Source: Aspidiotus rigidus (Eukaryota > Arthropoda > Insecta > Hemiptera > Diaspididae). Taken from it: 64,000 nt of DNA. The stretch is taken from NCBI GenBank assembly GCA_035079385.1, contig JAVHKY010000003.1:15845001-15909000 (forward strand), written 5' to 3'. The number at the start of each line of letters is the position of its first letter. Within the stretch, counting starts at the first letter, position 1. Position numbers and translations under genes: made by a program. Of this stretch, positions 11,586 to 23,696 are shown in pieces. The notes under the pieces are model-generated. The model saw nothing but the letters and a program-made list of their open reading frames with translations. It was not told where the DNA came from and ran no database searches.

Positions 11586-12432
11586 CTAAAAACGATTCTT
11601 AATCATCTTCTTCCTGTTACTACCGGCTTGGTGTTCCCTTTTCTTTTTCCATACCTTCCTTGTCCTCTGAGCTATAATGAGACTCAGTTTGTACATTTTT
11701 TCATTCGTCTGTCGATGGCATTGGCTAAAAACGTTCACACTCGTTGAATTCAATTTAATGTAACTAGAAAATTTCTCTTCAGTAAAGTTTAAGAGATGTT
11801 ATAAGGCTAATCAAGATATATGAACAATAATAGGTGAACCTCGCATATAGGAATTATTATTAGTGATGATCGCGCCATTTCCTTCTGTTAAGTCACTACT
11901 ATGGAAAACAATGTGCGCGGCTACTATCAGGTACCTAATGAGATATTAGATTTAGAATAATTTCTTTCAATCAACGAGAGCACCGCAGCGTGTCCTTGTA
12001 GCATTTTGTAATCAATGTGCGTATAGCCTTGACGTCATCTAGGTACAGGGCCTACTTTTGCGTTATCTCACACAATATTAACTTCGATCACAGAGAAACT
12101 TCGCCAAGTTGTTTACTCTTAGATACGGCATTCTTTCACAATAAGGACAGCATCACAACAGTTTCCGTAGCAAATTCTGGTGTCGGAACTTATGAATTGT
12201 TGTAATCATTACGTCGTTATTATACACGTATTAAATCTACTTCCTAAAAATTACACAATAATCGATATACCGATAATACACGAATGAAAAGTTACTTTAT
12301 GGCTGTACTTAAACTTTATCGGGTCACCAACACATCAACATAAGTTCCCAGTACGATACATTCATAGGGTGGTGATGAAATTATTTAAAATACGGACACC
12401 TTAATAAATTCAGCACTCTCACAGTCTTAGAA

Positions 12433-14291
12433 AAAGGCTCTAGCCGGGTAAGGGGGGAAAATGGCCTCGGTCGGAAAATGTTTCAAATATCCGTCAAAAT
12501 GTTGTTCCCGATGAGAAAACTCGAAATCCAAAAAATTGGACCCATCCGCTCACCCACATGGGCTGCAGAGCCATTTTTAGGGCTAAAATCCAAATGGCTA
12601 CATCTCAGCCGATAATAATCGCACAGCGATGAAACTTGGGGGCATTTCAGTTTATGTGAACGTTCATCCATGGTATTTTTTTGAAAAGAAATCATACATA
12701 TTTTCCCCAGTTTCTAGCTATAACAAAACTTCAAACTCGAATAAAAAAAAAATCGGGAGGGGGAGGCACCTGGGGAAAATCATTCATTGGAAGCGCCATA
12801 CCCTCTACTACAACATACATGAGTACCACAGTCCTCGGTGAGGTGCAACATTCCCAAAAAAATCAATATTTAACGAATTTCTGTGATTTTTCGATGAATA
12901 GCGGGGTGAACTATGACTGCTACCGCAATAGACCGCGAGAAATCAATAGTCAATGTTCGAACTGAAAAATATGCACTCCTCCGTGGTATGAAATGGGAAT
13001 GTTGATAGACCAAAAATATATTTTGACTAACTCGGCGGATGTATTTACATAAGAATTGACCTTGTTGATGAACAGAATATGAAAAATTGGAAAAGTGGAT
13101 TACCTAGAGTTTTTACTATTTCCAGGGCATCCCAGAAACTGGAGAATTTTTTGATTATTTTTTCCCAACTCGGCGGATGTATTCACATAAGATTTGCCGT
13201 AATTGATGAATGAAATATGAAAAATCGCAGTTCTCCAGGTTGCAAAAGTGGACTTCCTCGATTATCTGCTATTTCCAGACTGTTCTAGCGACTAGAGAAT
13301 TTTTTGACAATTTTTTTCAAACTCGACGGACATGTTTACTTAAATATTTACCTAATTGATGAACAAAATACCAAAAATCGCGGTCCTCTAGGGTAAAAAT
13401 TTGGATATTCTCAATTATTTGTCCTTTCCAGACCATTACAGCGGCTGGAGAATTTTTTGACTATTTTTTTCAAACTTGACGAACATGTTTACGTGAGAAC
13501 TGACCTATTTGATGAATGAAATACCAAAACTCACGGTCCTTCAGGATGAAAAAGTGGATTTTCTCACTTCTCATCTATTTTCAGACTGTTCCAGCGACTG
13601 GAGAATTTTTCAACTATTTTTCTCAATCTGACGTACTCCACCTAATCGGTGGACGTGTTTACATAAGAATTGACCAAATCCATAAACGAAATACTAAAAA
13701 TATATTTTTGGTCTATCAACATTCCCATTTCATCTCACGGAGGAGTGTGTATTTTTCACCTCGAACATTGACCATTGATTTCTCGCGGTCTATTGCGGTA
13801 GCAGTCATAGTTCACCCCGCTATTCATTGAAAAATCACAGAAATTCGTTAAATATTGATTTTTTTGGGAATGTTGCACCTCACCGAGGACTGTGGTACTC
13901 ATGTATGTTGTAGTAGAGGGTATGGCGCTTCCAATGAATGATTTTCCCCAGGTGCCTCCCCCTCCCGATTTTTTTTTTTTTATTCGAGTTTGAAGTTTTG
14001 TTATAGCTAGAAACTGGGGAAAATATGTATGATTTCTTTTGAAAAAAATACCATGGATGAAACTTCACATATACTAAAATGCCCCCAAGTTTCATCGCTG
14101 TGCGATCATTATTGGCTGAGATATAGCCATTTGGATCTTAGCCCTAAAAATGGCTTTGCAGCCCATGTGGGTGAGCGGATGGGTCCAATTTTTTAGATTT
14201 CGATTTTTCTCATCGGGAACAACATTTTGACGGACATTTGAAACATTTTCCGACCAAGGCCATTTTCTCCCCTTACCCGGCTAGAGCCTTT
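12433..14291. mobile_element. Large inverted-repeat element with 153-bp tandem core (element X1)
   Basis: The left arm (about 12433-13022) begins AAAGGCTCTAGCCGGGTAAG and the right arm (about 13697-14291) is its inverted copy, giving about 590-bp arms. The middle holds tandem units of 153 bp, measured from the CTGGAGAATTTTTT word at 13139, 13292 (as CTAGAGAA), 13445 and 13598. The arms contain short open frames (12483-12695, 13880-14095) that translate repeats and have no family match. No transposase is seen, so if mobile it is non-autonomous. Confidence 0.8.
13000..13690 (+). repeat. 153-bp tandem array inside X1
   Basis: At least four monomers at an exact 153-bp spacing. Each contains AACTCGGCGGATGT-like, TTTACATAAGAATTGACC-like and TTCCAGACTGTTCCAGCGAC-like segments with 10-20% apparent divergence. 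All are in one orientation here, unlike the copy at 25.9-27.8 kb. Confidence 0.8.
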
Positions 14292-14439
14292 ATTAGCCCA
14301 ATTTTAGAATATATTGAATAATACTGCACAACTGACTCACAGTTTTAAATTATTAAAAATAAGAAGCATTTACCTATCCTTCAAAGAAAGAATTCAAAAT
14401 AATTTACACATAAGAAAAAGAATCTGAAAATACACTTAC

Positions 14440-14605
14440 CTAGAGGAAGAATTTGCCCTTCTGAATTGAACTGCAAAGGACATAAAGGATGCTGCTTGGT
14501 AGCAGCGACTATGTTCTTTCTCACATATTTTCCATCAGCAACATTACGGAAAACGTCGAACATTTCACTGACACGATGGGTATATCCAGCTAATTCAACG
14601 ATTTC
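14440..14605 (-). CDS. ABCD1/2: ABCD transporter exon: linker from membrane domain to nucleotide-binding domain
   Basis: Fifty-five codons plus one base, beginning EIVELAGYTHRVSEMFDVF. This matches the region after transmembrane segment 6, where ABCD1/2 proteins read SSYKEVTELAGYTARV. The exon ends QILPL plus the first base of a Gly codon. The acceptor is a polypyrimidine run followed by TAG, and the donor is CTAG|GTAAGTG, a near-perfect consensus. It joins in phase 0 to the upstream exon at 24240-24337 and in phase 1 to 1564-1807. The middle part (about residues 25-50) is variable between paralogues and gives no domain signal. No stop or frameshift is seen, so the exon looks functional. Confidence 0.95.
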
Positions 14606-14798
14606 CTAGGAAAAAAAAAGAAAAAAAAAAAAAAATTATCACTCAGTTTAACAATTATTGTCACAAAATCGCAGATCACACAGCTATTCGATGAAGTAAA
14701 TCTCAGCGCTAGGACACGATTGAGGATCTAGAATCAAAATCTTGTGACTCTATCTTCTTAAAGATGGAGGTTAAAAAGAAAAAAGGCAGACCTGGGGG

Positions 14799-15214
14799 AG
14801 TCCTTTCTGCATGAAAGCCAAAATGGTTTCAGAAAAGGTGCATCAATAATAAGATCGTTGAGCAAGTGAACACATTTGGGAATTTTTATATGGGTGAAGT
14901 AGATGTTGGTAGGAAAATGGTGAAGTTCCAGAGAATCACCAGAATGACCGTCTAAAATAAGACGGTAAACCAGGCATCACATACATAACACCTTCGCGCT
15001 ACCACAGGGAATAACCGCAGCTGAAATGCACCATATGAGAAGATTGGCTTCGTACACCCTTTTGGATCGGAAGCTTAACGAAGAAATTCTAAGCGAACTG
15101 AATGTGACCCCTGTAGCTAAGAAAACTGAAGTGTACCGAAGAAGATGGAAAGGGCAGGAGGTGCGGTCGCCAAAACTAGCCCACGACTATACACGTGATA
15201 GTGTAGGCAAATAG
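14799..15214 (+). pseudogene. LINE (non-LTR retrotransposon) ORF2 relic
   Basis: The SQNGFRKGAS word (about 14806-14840) resembles the NGFRKGRS motif of LINE reverse transcriptases. After an apparent deletion come VEQVNTFGNFYMGEVD and KFQRITRM, and then the C-terminal stretch MRRLASYTLLDRKLNEEILS with PVAKKTEVYRRRWKG (15026-15214). The latter is typical of the region after RT in Jockey/RTE-type LINEs. Stops and frame changes show decay. The clade is not resolved. Confidence 0.65.
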
Positions 15215-15895
15215 AGAAAAAAAAACATTTTGCTGGAGCAAACGTTTCTTTGCTGAAAATGGTCTTGAACAACATACTAAAAATCCCGCGTTTTCCCCCT
15301 GGAGTTTCTTTTTTTATGGGGGTTCGAAACCCCCAAAAATTAGTTTTTCGCCTACATCGCGTGAAATTGAAATTTTATTTAAAAAATGTTGCAAACATAA
15401 GTTGTTCCTCGTTAAATTCCCTATCAAATAACGTATTCAATTTTCAGCCTATGCCAATTAGTGCCTTTGCAGAGGGCGTTCAAAAGAGTCCCAAAATCAG
15501 TTTCTCCATAAGCCTACATCTCACAAAATTGAAATTTTATTAAAAAATGTTTCAAACATAAGTTGTTCCTCGTTAAATTTGCTATAAAATGAGCTATCCA
15601 TTCTTCAGGACGTTCTGTTTTAATAGGGGTTTCAACCCCCCAAGATTTAGTCTTTGCTTATATCTTGTCTAGATAGTCTTGATGCTGATTTATGGAAGTC
15701 TTGCATCATTACAGATTGTGAAGACTATTTTTTACCAGTGATAGAAATATTCAAAAGATAGAAATTAAATAAATATTTTTTTTTATACGTGCTGGTAAAA
15801 CTGGCAATTAATCACCCGTTTTCGATAGGTAAACTAGCTATTTTAGTCACGGGCAGCCATTTTCGGTAGATAAACTGGCTGGTTTAGTTACAGGT

Positions 15896-17160
15896 TCAAG
15901 TTCCTGCGTACGTAATTTGCACATAAATTGAACGTATAAAAAACAATTTTGTATTACACACAGTCCACCAGCTCGTGATAAAAGACTCGCTGTAGGACCT
16001 TGTATAATAAATAACTATTTTCTTATATTCATGACTCACATAGTACCTAGGTGTTGAAAAAAACAATTGAAGACGCGTTGTATTAAAAACTCTAAGGCAG
16101 CTGCTATACTCTCTGATCAACTCCGTTTGTGTTATTGCGTTGAAATCTTCAAAAATCGTAATTTTTTTCAAACAAAAAAGCTTTTCCATTAAATTCATTT
16201 ACTCATCTGAAATCTCACCCTCTTCTCCATAAGACACAGCTGCTTTTTCAGAATGAAAGTTGATGATTAAGCCTGCAATAAAGAATTATGAACTTGGTCA
16301 GGACCGTTTATAGCATACACGCTAAGATCCAAATGTTGCACTCGGCGTTTCCTTTCCAAATTCTTGATGCTAAGTTTCCAATAGTGGTCGAACACCAAAT
16401 GAATTTCGGGGGCTTTATATTTCGTCACCATACTTACTGAGTTATTTTCGAGCAACGAAACCAAAAGTACGAGGAATTTATCTCATAGTAACTATGAAGT
16501 AAAAAGAAACCATCTATTATAACCACGTCGATAAGTTCAGGAACTTCCGAAGGCAGGCTCTCGATTTTCTTTTCCAAGTAATGCATTAACGTTGATTTAT
16601 CATTCCTTGTAAGACTCCCGTCTACACGACTTAAACTTTGTGGTGTAGGTGTTCGAGGATATTTTAAAATTTCAGCAATGTCGACTTTCTGCATACAGGA
16701 TATAGCCAGGATTCTTGTAAATAAATTCTTGTTGCTGATAGCTTCTTGAAGTTTTTAGCAGGCATGGATTTGTGATTGTGAATAATGCTCTCTTGTTCAC
16801 TAGCAAACGTTCGTTGCTTTTTGGCGTTTGATCGGCTTCTCAAACCAATATTTGTCTTTACAGCATTCTTCGATAAACTCCATCCTAGCTTTTTCTTCGA
16901 TGTCTTCGACGCTGAAAAGAAATTTTGAAGTTCTTCTCGCACTTCTCTTCATGTCGCGATATTAAATAAAACGTTTTTATTTATTGCCTCGTCAAAAGAA
17001 TTTAATAATGTTTTTTGATTGAATTCTTCAAACGTTGCACAGCATTTCGGTCTTTTTGAATTCCATGGGTAGAAAGCTCATTTACTACTTCATTTGTTTT
17101 TTCGAGTCCAACATCTTCAAAAACTGTTGAAATAATGTCTGTCACTATAGAACGAGGCCT
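15896..17160 (-). pseudogene. N-terminal part of a GCDT/CXC-family protein gene, decayed
   Basis: Overlapping minus-strand frames give a broken protein. One (16434-16694) reads SLSRVDGSLTRNDKSTLMHYL then DVVIIDGFFLLHS; the next (16267-16464) reads EIHLVFDHYWKLSIKNLERK. These resemble the N-terminal half of a multi-copy animal protein family whose later part carries the HALTGCD-type motif, of which 31140-31796 looks like the C-terminal half. Upstream, 17000-17160 translates to DIISTVFEDVGLEKTNEVV and may belong. At least two frameshifts and a stop are present. The first-base acidic motifs suggest a PIN/FEN1-like fold, which is inference. A 118-bp inverted duplicate of part of this gene lies at 17859-17976. 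Confidence 0.5.
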
Positions 17161-17858
17161 AGTCCACCGCTATCGAGCCGATACAGAATTTGTGAAATGT
17201 GAGATTCCTGTAAGTTTATTAGCAGCGCCCGCGTTTATTGTTTGTTTTACAAATAGAGTTTCCCCCCCCTCTCTCTCTCTCTCTGTAAAGGTCCTAGAAG
17301 ATCGGTACTTATTGTATTACCTATGGGGATTGCGGCTCCGTTTACATCGAACGGACTGGGAGGAGTCTCAGTGAACATCTCGCTGAGCACTTTTTCTCCT
17401 CCGCCAGCGCTATAAGCAAATCAGCCTATGGTAGGCACATTTCTACTAGCGGTCATGACCTCTCTTGTATCCTAGACATGATTTTGAAAATCCATGAATT
17501 CCACGAGTCCTAAATCCTACCCCTTAATTTCAAAATTTGTGAGTTCACACCACCCCCCTCCCCCGAGTTGCCCCGCATCCCTAATCCTGTATACTGTATC
17601 CCTTATCTTCCTCTATGATAGAATATGACGTCATCTGAATGGTTGGAATCAAGTCAGGATGAGTCTCATCAAATTATTATGATATTTCACTAGCCATCGA
17701 GTATAATTTGGCTGACTAAATGTGAAAAAGAGGTTTGTAATTTTTGGTAGAATGTAGACATGAAGGTACTTAGAAGTCTCTTTCCCTAATACTTCTACTC
17801 AAGAGAAAATAATATTTCATAAACTTCACGTATAACATGAAGAATTGAGGCGTTTTAC

Positions 17859-17976
17859 CATGGAGAGGAGGGTTAAGATTTCAGACAAGTAAATGAATTT
17901 AATGGAAAAGCTTTTTTGTTTGAAAAAAATTACGATTCTTGAAGGTTTCAACGCAATAACACAAACGGAGTTGATG
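17859..17976 (+). repeat. Inverted duplicate of 16115-16232
   Basis: About 118 bp at roughly 92% identity to the reverse complement of 16115-16232. The core shared word is GAATTTAATGGAAAAGC. Similarity stops abruptly on both sides. It could be one arm of an inverted-repeat element enclosing the gene relic, or a rearranged fragment. Confidence 0.7.
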
Positions 17977-19904
17977 AAGATACTTGATGGAAAAAATCAT
18001 TTTTCATTCTGCCTCTTTTTCTAAGAATGTAAAATACGAGCTAGAGGCCTAGGAGATGAAGAAGAGTACCTCCTTGTCTCGAAGGAATTATACAAGTGGG
18101 TAAAGAGGTAGTTTTATACAAAGAGGAACGTTTCCCGTTACACGCGTTCCGCTCATGACGGGAACGCAACGAGTTGAAACGCTACTTGACCCGCTACGTA
18201 ACCCGCGAGTTCAATACGTCCTTTTTTCCACTAATGAATTAAACTCCGCTGTCGAATAAGGAATATTTGAGCTGGAATTGGTATATTCATGTATGTAGTG
18301 ACGTATTTTCGTTAACATTCAGTAAGGGACCGTGTAATCTTCAGATTTCCTCTACGTTTATTGTTAAAATCGCAAATTTTAAGGCTATCCTCGTCTGGCA
18401 CCATGAACCCGGCCCGTCAGGTCTTCCAGACTTATTGGTTCTTGAAGCGTACGTCTTATACTTCAATCTGACCCAAATTTCAGCCATAGATCTTTCCGAT
18501 TAAATATCTAACAATTTTTGGCCATTTGTGGCTAACGCCATTTGCGTCTCCGGCCACTTAGTGATGCCAGACTTCAAGGATGTCATTTCTCATACAAAAT
18601 ACTCGAAAAATAAGTGTACGGTAATTTTAGACCCCTCCAATTAGAAAATTTGCAGTGAGCTCCCGGTCTACAGGCCACTGAGCCTATTGTGTTACCGGCG
18701 ACGACGACGATTTTTCAACTTTAAAATATCTTGCACTGATCTTTCTCTAATAATCTCATACATATGACTGAAATACTCGTACAGATGAATTTCATGATAA
18801 CAGTAATATATTTCAGAACTCGAGCTTTTTTTGTAGGAAGAAAAAAATATACTACGCGAGAGAAATCTTCTTCTCAAACTAGAGTAAGCTCATACATTTC
18901 GAAGCACCGTGTACTGCAGCAGATACCCTTTCATCGTTTCAAAATCTTTATCGCAATGCTTTTATAGTCGTGTATTAGGTATTGTACGCAATACGTCGTC
19001 AGTGCAGCATTTACTCGTATAGCTGCAGTCTTTCAAATTATTATACACGCATACATGCGGTTAACTTTACATGTTCTTTTCCCGCGTGACATAGTTTTTA
19101 CTTTATTTTTTCACGTTAAGAGAATATTCTGCACGTTTTTTCTAACGGAATCATCTACAGTGACTTTCAAAATTTGCATGTGAAATGCGACGAGTTTCCT
19201 GCCATTTACGACACGACGTTACAAACCGCAATTGATATACGCGATAGTAAAACGCCAGAGAAAGAAAATAAACAGCTCTCTAGTCTACTCTTTAATCTCA
19301 CATTATTACTTTATTAAACCGAACATGTTTCCAACTACGGATCATATATAATTTGAAGATAGAACGAAATTTTGCTAGTTCGGATGATCGTTCTTTATTA
19401 GTGGAAATTTCCGGTTTTAAAATTGATTCTGTTACAGACTCAACACATTTGTATCATACTCGAAAATATTCGGCGAAATGAAACTTTTCAACAATTGATC
19501 GTCCGTCCCACGCACATACTTTAAAGAAAAAAAAAAACAATAATACGATCTCATAGGTCGACAAGTGTAAATTACTCGCAAAAACATCGCAACTTGGTGT
19601 TAATTTACGAGTCAATGTAACTACTATTGAATTCCTGATCAATACGAGTCTATACCCTGCCGAATGTCTCGACCGCGGAATTGAGGAGGTGGTGAGTATC
19701 GCGTTTGTGAGGGACTTCGAGGGATTTTCGGAACAAATAAAAGAGACACACGCGATAAACGTGGAATATGAGGCATAACTACGAAAGCAAATCGGGGTGG
19801 TATGAGAATATTAGTAATTATAACCCAAATTTCATGGAAGTCCAATCCCCACCCAAAAGAAAAAAACTCACGGGTTCTTTATCGGAGTTAAACGAAGGGT
19901 GGCA

Positions 19905-20210
19905 GGATGAGAGAACCTGTTTTATGGACCACGTAGGATCTGACAAATGTAGATTGTGACGTCACAGGCCCGGACTTTGGAGCTATATATATTAGGAGGG
20001 GAACTTGAAAAAACTTATTTATGACGTCACAGGCCTCGCTCCCGAGCTATATATGATGGGATAGGACTTGGAAAAATTTCGACCTCCGAGATATGCGTGA
20101 TAGGAGGAGATTTCATAAGAATTTTCGAGCTCCGAACTTTGCCGGCCGGCCAGCCGGTGGAAGTTTTTTCCTCCCCAGGTTCCCTGTTAATAAGAATCAG
20201 AAAAAATGTC
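19905..20210 (+). repeat. Second copy of the CRE-bearing dispersed repeat
   Basis: Aligns with 97-560. It has the same order of an AACCTGTTTTATG word, CCACGTAGGATCTGACAAATG, TGACGTCA (19957-19964 and 20022-20029), a TATATATGATGGGA unit, GAGCTCCGAACTTTGCCGG, and an inverted AACAGG-GAA-CCTG word near 20180-20195. It is shorter than the first copy, which suggests internal deletion. Confidence 0.7.
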
Positions 20211-20956
20211 CACTTCATAGACAACATTGAATCATGCGTATGTCTTTAGGATACAACAAGCTAACTCCCTCGGCTTATGTTGGGCTACGCTTTCAGCTCT
20301 CATCGTAAGTAGGCCAGTTTTCCATCTCATATAGATCGTATAGCTCAATAATAGAAGCTAGAAAATTTAAACATTTCAAAGTTCCTGAAGTATAGGTCAA
20401 AGTCACTTGAGCCTAAACCAGAGAAGGATGCCAGGCTGATTGTTGACTCTTACATTCAGAGGTTGAATGAATTCCCCAACAACCAACTTTTGATGCTTAT
20501 CGATTTGTAAGACTCAGAGGTTCGTCAGGCGAACTTATTTTGTACTGCCACATAGTGATTTATAGGTGGTATAAAAGGACTCGTTTACATGGCAACATAG
20601 AGGCTAAATCTATGAGCACCTGCGCTATGACGCTCGGCTGCTCATAATGCTTGCAACTTGTAATTCTATCTGCGAGTTTCGTGCAACATTACCTGTACAA
20701 AAAGAATTCGTCTTACATGTATGGATATCCCAACTTACATTCAACTTTGTATGGTTCAGACCCACTTCTTGCAGCCAAGCCTCTTACAGAAATATCCCCC
20801 TCCCCCATTCTAGCTTGTTACACGTTGCACTCTTTCTGAACTACAACTAAGAATCGTACAAACATTAAATATTAATGGAAACAATGAGCGTCACAGGACT
20901 TCTAAGCAATGCTTCCTAGACTATATGAAGCTCAATAATAGCCATCCAACTAAGTC

Positions 20957-21203
20957 TGACATATTATAGTAAAGTGACAAACTGTGAATTTTTAAGAAAA
21001 AATGGCTATTGATGACAGAAATATGAAAATTGGTATGGTGGGCAATGATACCAAAAGAAAATTTTAGAGATGGGGAGCCCTCCGAAATTCGCCATAGAAG
21101 AATCGGAGGGCAAATTTTTGAGGTTCCATCACCCTATGTGAAAGTGGGGTGAGCAATTTCTGCGTCATTGGGGTTGATTTTACATATTTTCACCCTCCTG
21201 AAT
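20957..21203 (+). repeat. Solitary arm of the 43-47 kb foldback family
   Basis: Homologous to 43363-43597 (shared: GGCTATTGATGA, CAGAAATATGAAAATTGGTA, GATGGGGAGC, TTTTGAGGTTCCATC). It begins with the same AGTGRCAAACTG terminus. No partner arm is found nearby. Confidence 0.7.
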
Positions 21204-21224
21204 ACAAATATAGAATTATTTCAA

Positions 21225-21800
21225 CTGTTGGACTTGTAAAATTTTTCATTTTCAATTCTTGGACTTGGAAATATTTTCAACTGTCGGACTTGAAAATATT
21301 TTCAAGTGTTGGACTTGGAATTATTTTCGAATTGTGGGACTTTGGAATATTTTTGTACTTCTTGGACTTGTAAAATTTTTCATTTTCAATTCTTGGACTA
21401 GGAAATATTTCCAACTGTTGGACTTTGAAATATAGTGTTGGACTTAAAATTATTTCAACTGTTGGACTTGTGAAATTTTTCATTTTAAATTATTGGACTT
21501 GGAAATATTTTTAACTGTCGGACTTTAAAATATTTTCAAGTGTTGGACTTGGCGAATTGTGGGACTTTGGAATATTTTTGTACTTCTTGGACTAGCAAAA
21601 TTTTTCATTTTCAATTCTTGGACTTGGAAATATTTTCAACTGTTGGACTTTGAAATATTTTCCAGTGTTGGACTTGGAATTATTTCAACTGTTGGACTTG
21701 TAAAATTTTTGATTTTCAATTCTTGGACTTGGAAATATTTTCAACTCTTGGACTTTAAAATATTTTCAGGTGTTGGACTTGGAATTATTTATTAATCAGA
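21225..21800. repeat. Minisatellite, 24-30 bp units (TTGGACTTGGAAATATTTTCAACTG-like)
   Basis: About 22 imperfect units, each with TTGGACTT(G/T). Variants alternate (GGAAATATTTTCAACTG, TAAAATTTTTCATTTTCAA, GGAATTATTTCAACTG) and larger blocks of about 300 bp repeat, so there is higher-order structure. Open frames in it on both strands are a by-product of the low-complexity unit. Confidence 0.85.
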
Positions 21801-21905
21801 TGGTGGACTTCAACCTCGCAGCTTTACCCTTTCCTCAATGATTAGCGTCACAATCCTTTTATCGGAACTCATAATGAATGAGTGAGGTGTAAGTAGAGCA
21901 CTAAT

Positions 21906-23247
21906 ATTGAACCATGGGTTGGTTATTCTGGATACCCACATTTACATCGTAGCCATTGAACGCCTTTATCACCCTGTTTGTGTACTTTCCCATATATGGT
22001 ATCGATCCGGAGTACTTTCTCACTATGCCATCATGGGTTCCTTTCTTTGTTACCATTTACCCAAAGACTCCATCCACCACGCCTCTGCGGTAGCCATTGG
22101 CTTCTGCGATCTGCTTTACTATCTCGATTTCTTTCCTCTTCTCTTCATTGTTCTTGAGGACAGAAATTGCCCGATAGCAGTAGTTCTGGATTGCCGCTAA
22201 CTTGTGCCTGGGGTGGTGGTAGGAGTCATTTCGGATGATGGTGTCAGTATGCGTCGGCTTCCTGTCCTGTTGTTCTACATTGTGAGTGTAAGGTCCAAAT
22301 AGTCGATGGTCTCATTGCCTTTTTCCACTGTGAATTTGATGCTCTCATTCATCGCGTTCATTTCTGAAAGGAATAGATCCACCTGTCCATCAGTGCCTGA
22401 CCACACAATTAGGATATCATCTACATATCTGGCCCAGTGTTTGATCGAGTTTCTGAACTTGCTGCCCTTCAATATCTTGTTTTCCATACCATTCATGAAT
22501 ATCTCCGCCAGTATTGGTAACAGCGGTGATCCCATCGCAAGTCCCCTTTCCTGACTGTAGAACCTGTTATTGAAGCGGCAGTAATTCTGGCTCAAGATCT
22601 CCTCCACTATGTTGGCGTACTTCGACCCATCGGGGTTCCACGGTATCTGTTGTTTTTCAGCAGAGTGGGAAGTTCCTCCTTCGGTATGGTACCAATTACA
22701 TATTAGTCACATCAAAGGATATCAGCTTGTCGTTACTCTTGATTTCCAACTTGTCCAGTTGCTCAATCAGCTCTCCGTTGTTTCTGATACTTCGTCTGAG
22801 TGCAAACTGGTAGTTTTCTCTTAGGAATGTGGCTACGATCTTTGCTATCTTGTTGCATGGTGATTGAATACTGTTGACCAGGGGTCTCATCGGACGGTTC
22901 GCTTTGTGTAGTTTTACAAGCCCATTGAGTTTTGGTGCAACCGAGTTCATCTCAAGCGTCCTTCCGTTGCCGGGTACATTGTTCCGTTTCAACACAGCTT
23001 TCAGGTCATCTTGGTATTTCCGTGTTGGGTCCTTTGTTAGCTCTTGGTATCCATTCACTGTGATCTACGACTCCACTTTTTGGGTGTAGTCCTCCTTCTC
23101 CTTCAGCACTACCTTGCTGCCTTTGTCAAAATTAGGTTGTTCTGTCGGATCTTCTTTTGTAGATTTGTGACCTTCCTCTGCATTACTTGCGTTCTGTTAT
23201 CCGTTCGGCACATATTCTCTTTGATGTCCAACAGCTTTTTCCCATTT
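21906..23247 (-). pseudogene. PLE-A reverse transcriptase, decayed copy
   Basis: Upstream frame 22696-23058 has PKLNGLVKLHKANRPMRPLV, CNKIAKIVATFLRENYQ and KLISFDV. The next frame, 22275-22607, has GLAMGSPLLPILAEIF and the catalytic YVDDILIV. A frameshift separates them near 22650-22700. Further down, HKLAAIQNYCYR-type and KEIEIVKQIAEANG-type sequence is readable only with frame changes, and the reading ends at VGIQNNQPM, before the endonuclease motifs. The copy therefore lacks most of GIY-YIG. Compared with copy 1 the Trp after YVDDILIV is intact. Confidence 0.88.
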
Positions 23248-23417
23248 GAAGTCATACATGTAGAGAATTGCACAAAGAGAAGAAAACTCTGGAAACAAAT
23301 AATGGAGATTGCAAAAGCCAAGAGGGAGAAAGCCTGCCTCTTGAATAATGTAATCACATTTGACAGCGAAAAATTATTCGGCCTGGTGATTGGATGAGAG
23401 AAGAAGAACAGAACCAA

Positions 23418-23612
23418 CCAATGAGACGGTAGGATTCCAGGTAGCCAATAGAAACGCAGCATTTGGGACAAGAGATTGAACCAATCACAAAGCAGTACGT
23501 TTTAGCCAATAAGAGTACAATGTCATATTTTTGTAAGAATAAGTTTCTAAGAAGTGAACCAATCACAACACAGCATTGTTATAGCCAATAAGATCACAAT
23601 GTTATACTACAA
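23418..23612 (+). promoter_or_regulatory. PLE-A pLTR promoter: six CCAAT boxes and a degenerate TATA box
   Basis: CCAAT occurs on one strand at 23418, 23445, 23481, 23506, 23559 and 23585. It is followed by TACAAAAACTC (about 23607), where other copies read TATAAAAACTC, and then by the hammerhead-like motif. CCAAT boxes bind NF-Y in animals; promoter use here is inference from layout. Confidence 0.55.
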
Positions 23613-23639
23613 AAACTCATGGTTAAGGCCTTGTTCTCC

Positions 23640-23696
23640 AGTTGCGACACAACTGATGATGGGATAGCACCCGAAAGTACTCTTGTATAAGCAACT
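23640..23696 (+). ncRNA. Hammerhead-like ribozyme motif of PLE-A pLTR, copy 2 (intact core)
   Basis: Segments in order: outer stem AGTTGC, loop GAC, inner stem ACAA, core CTGATGA, U, stem II GGG-ATAGCA-CCC, core GAA, palindromic stem III AGTACT, cleavage-site C, inner stem TTGT, loop ATAA, outer stem GCAACT. All pairings hold. The extra U before stem II is non-standard. Confidence 0.7.

Larger units (their letters stand above)
1808..14439 (-). other. ABCD intron, 12.6 kb, transposon-filled
   Basis: Bounded by the donor after 14440 and the acceptor at 1809-1808. It contains a PIF-like MITE (3343-3723), PLE-A copy 1 (4919-6462), a 626-bp tandem duplication with ends of the 153-bp-satellite element (6463-7600), a foldback (9592-10041), a 140-bp tandem block (10060-10560), a small inverted-repeat sequence (11067-11585) and a large inverted-repeat element (12433-14291). 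Stretches 1810-3340, 3727-4918, 7600-9590 and 11600-12430 show no gene or repeat that I recognise. Confidence 0.85.

Noticed and set aside
21149..21373. Open frame reading repeated FFIFNSWTWKYFQL segments
   Set aside because: It is a translation of the TTGGACTTGGAAATATTTT minisatellite and has no coding bias.
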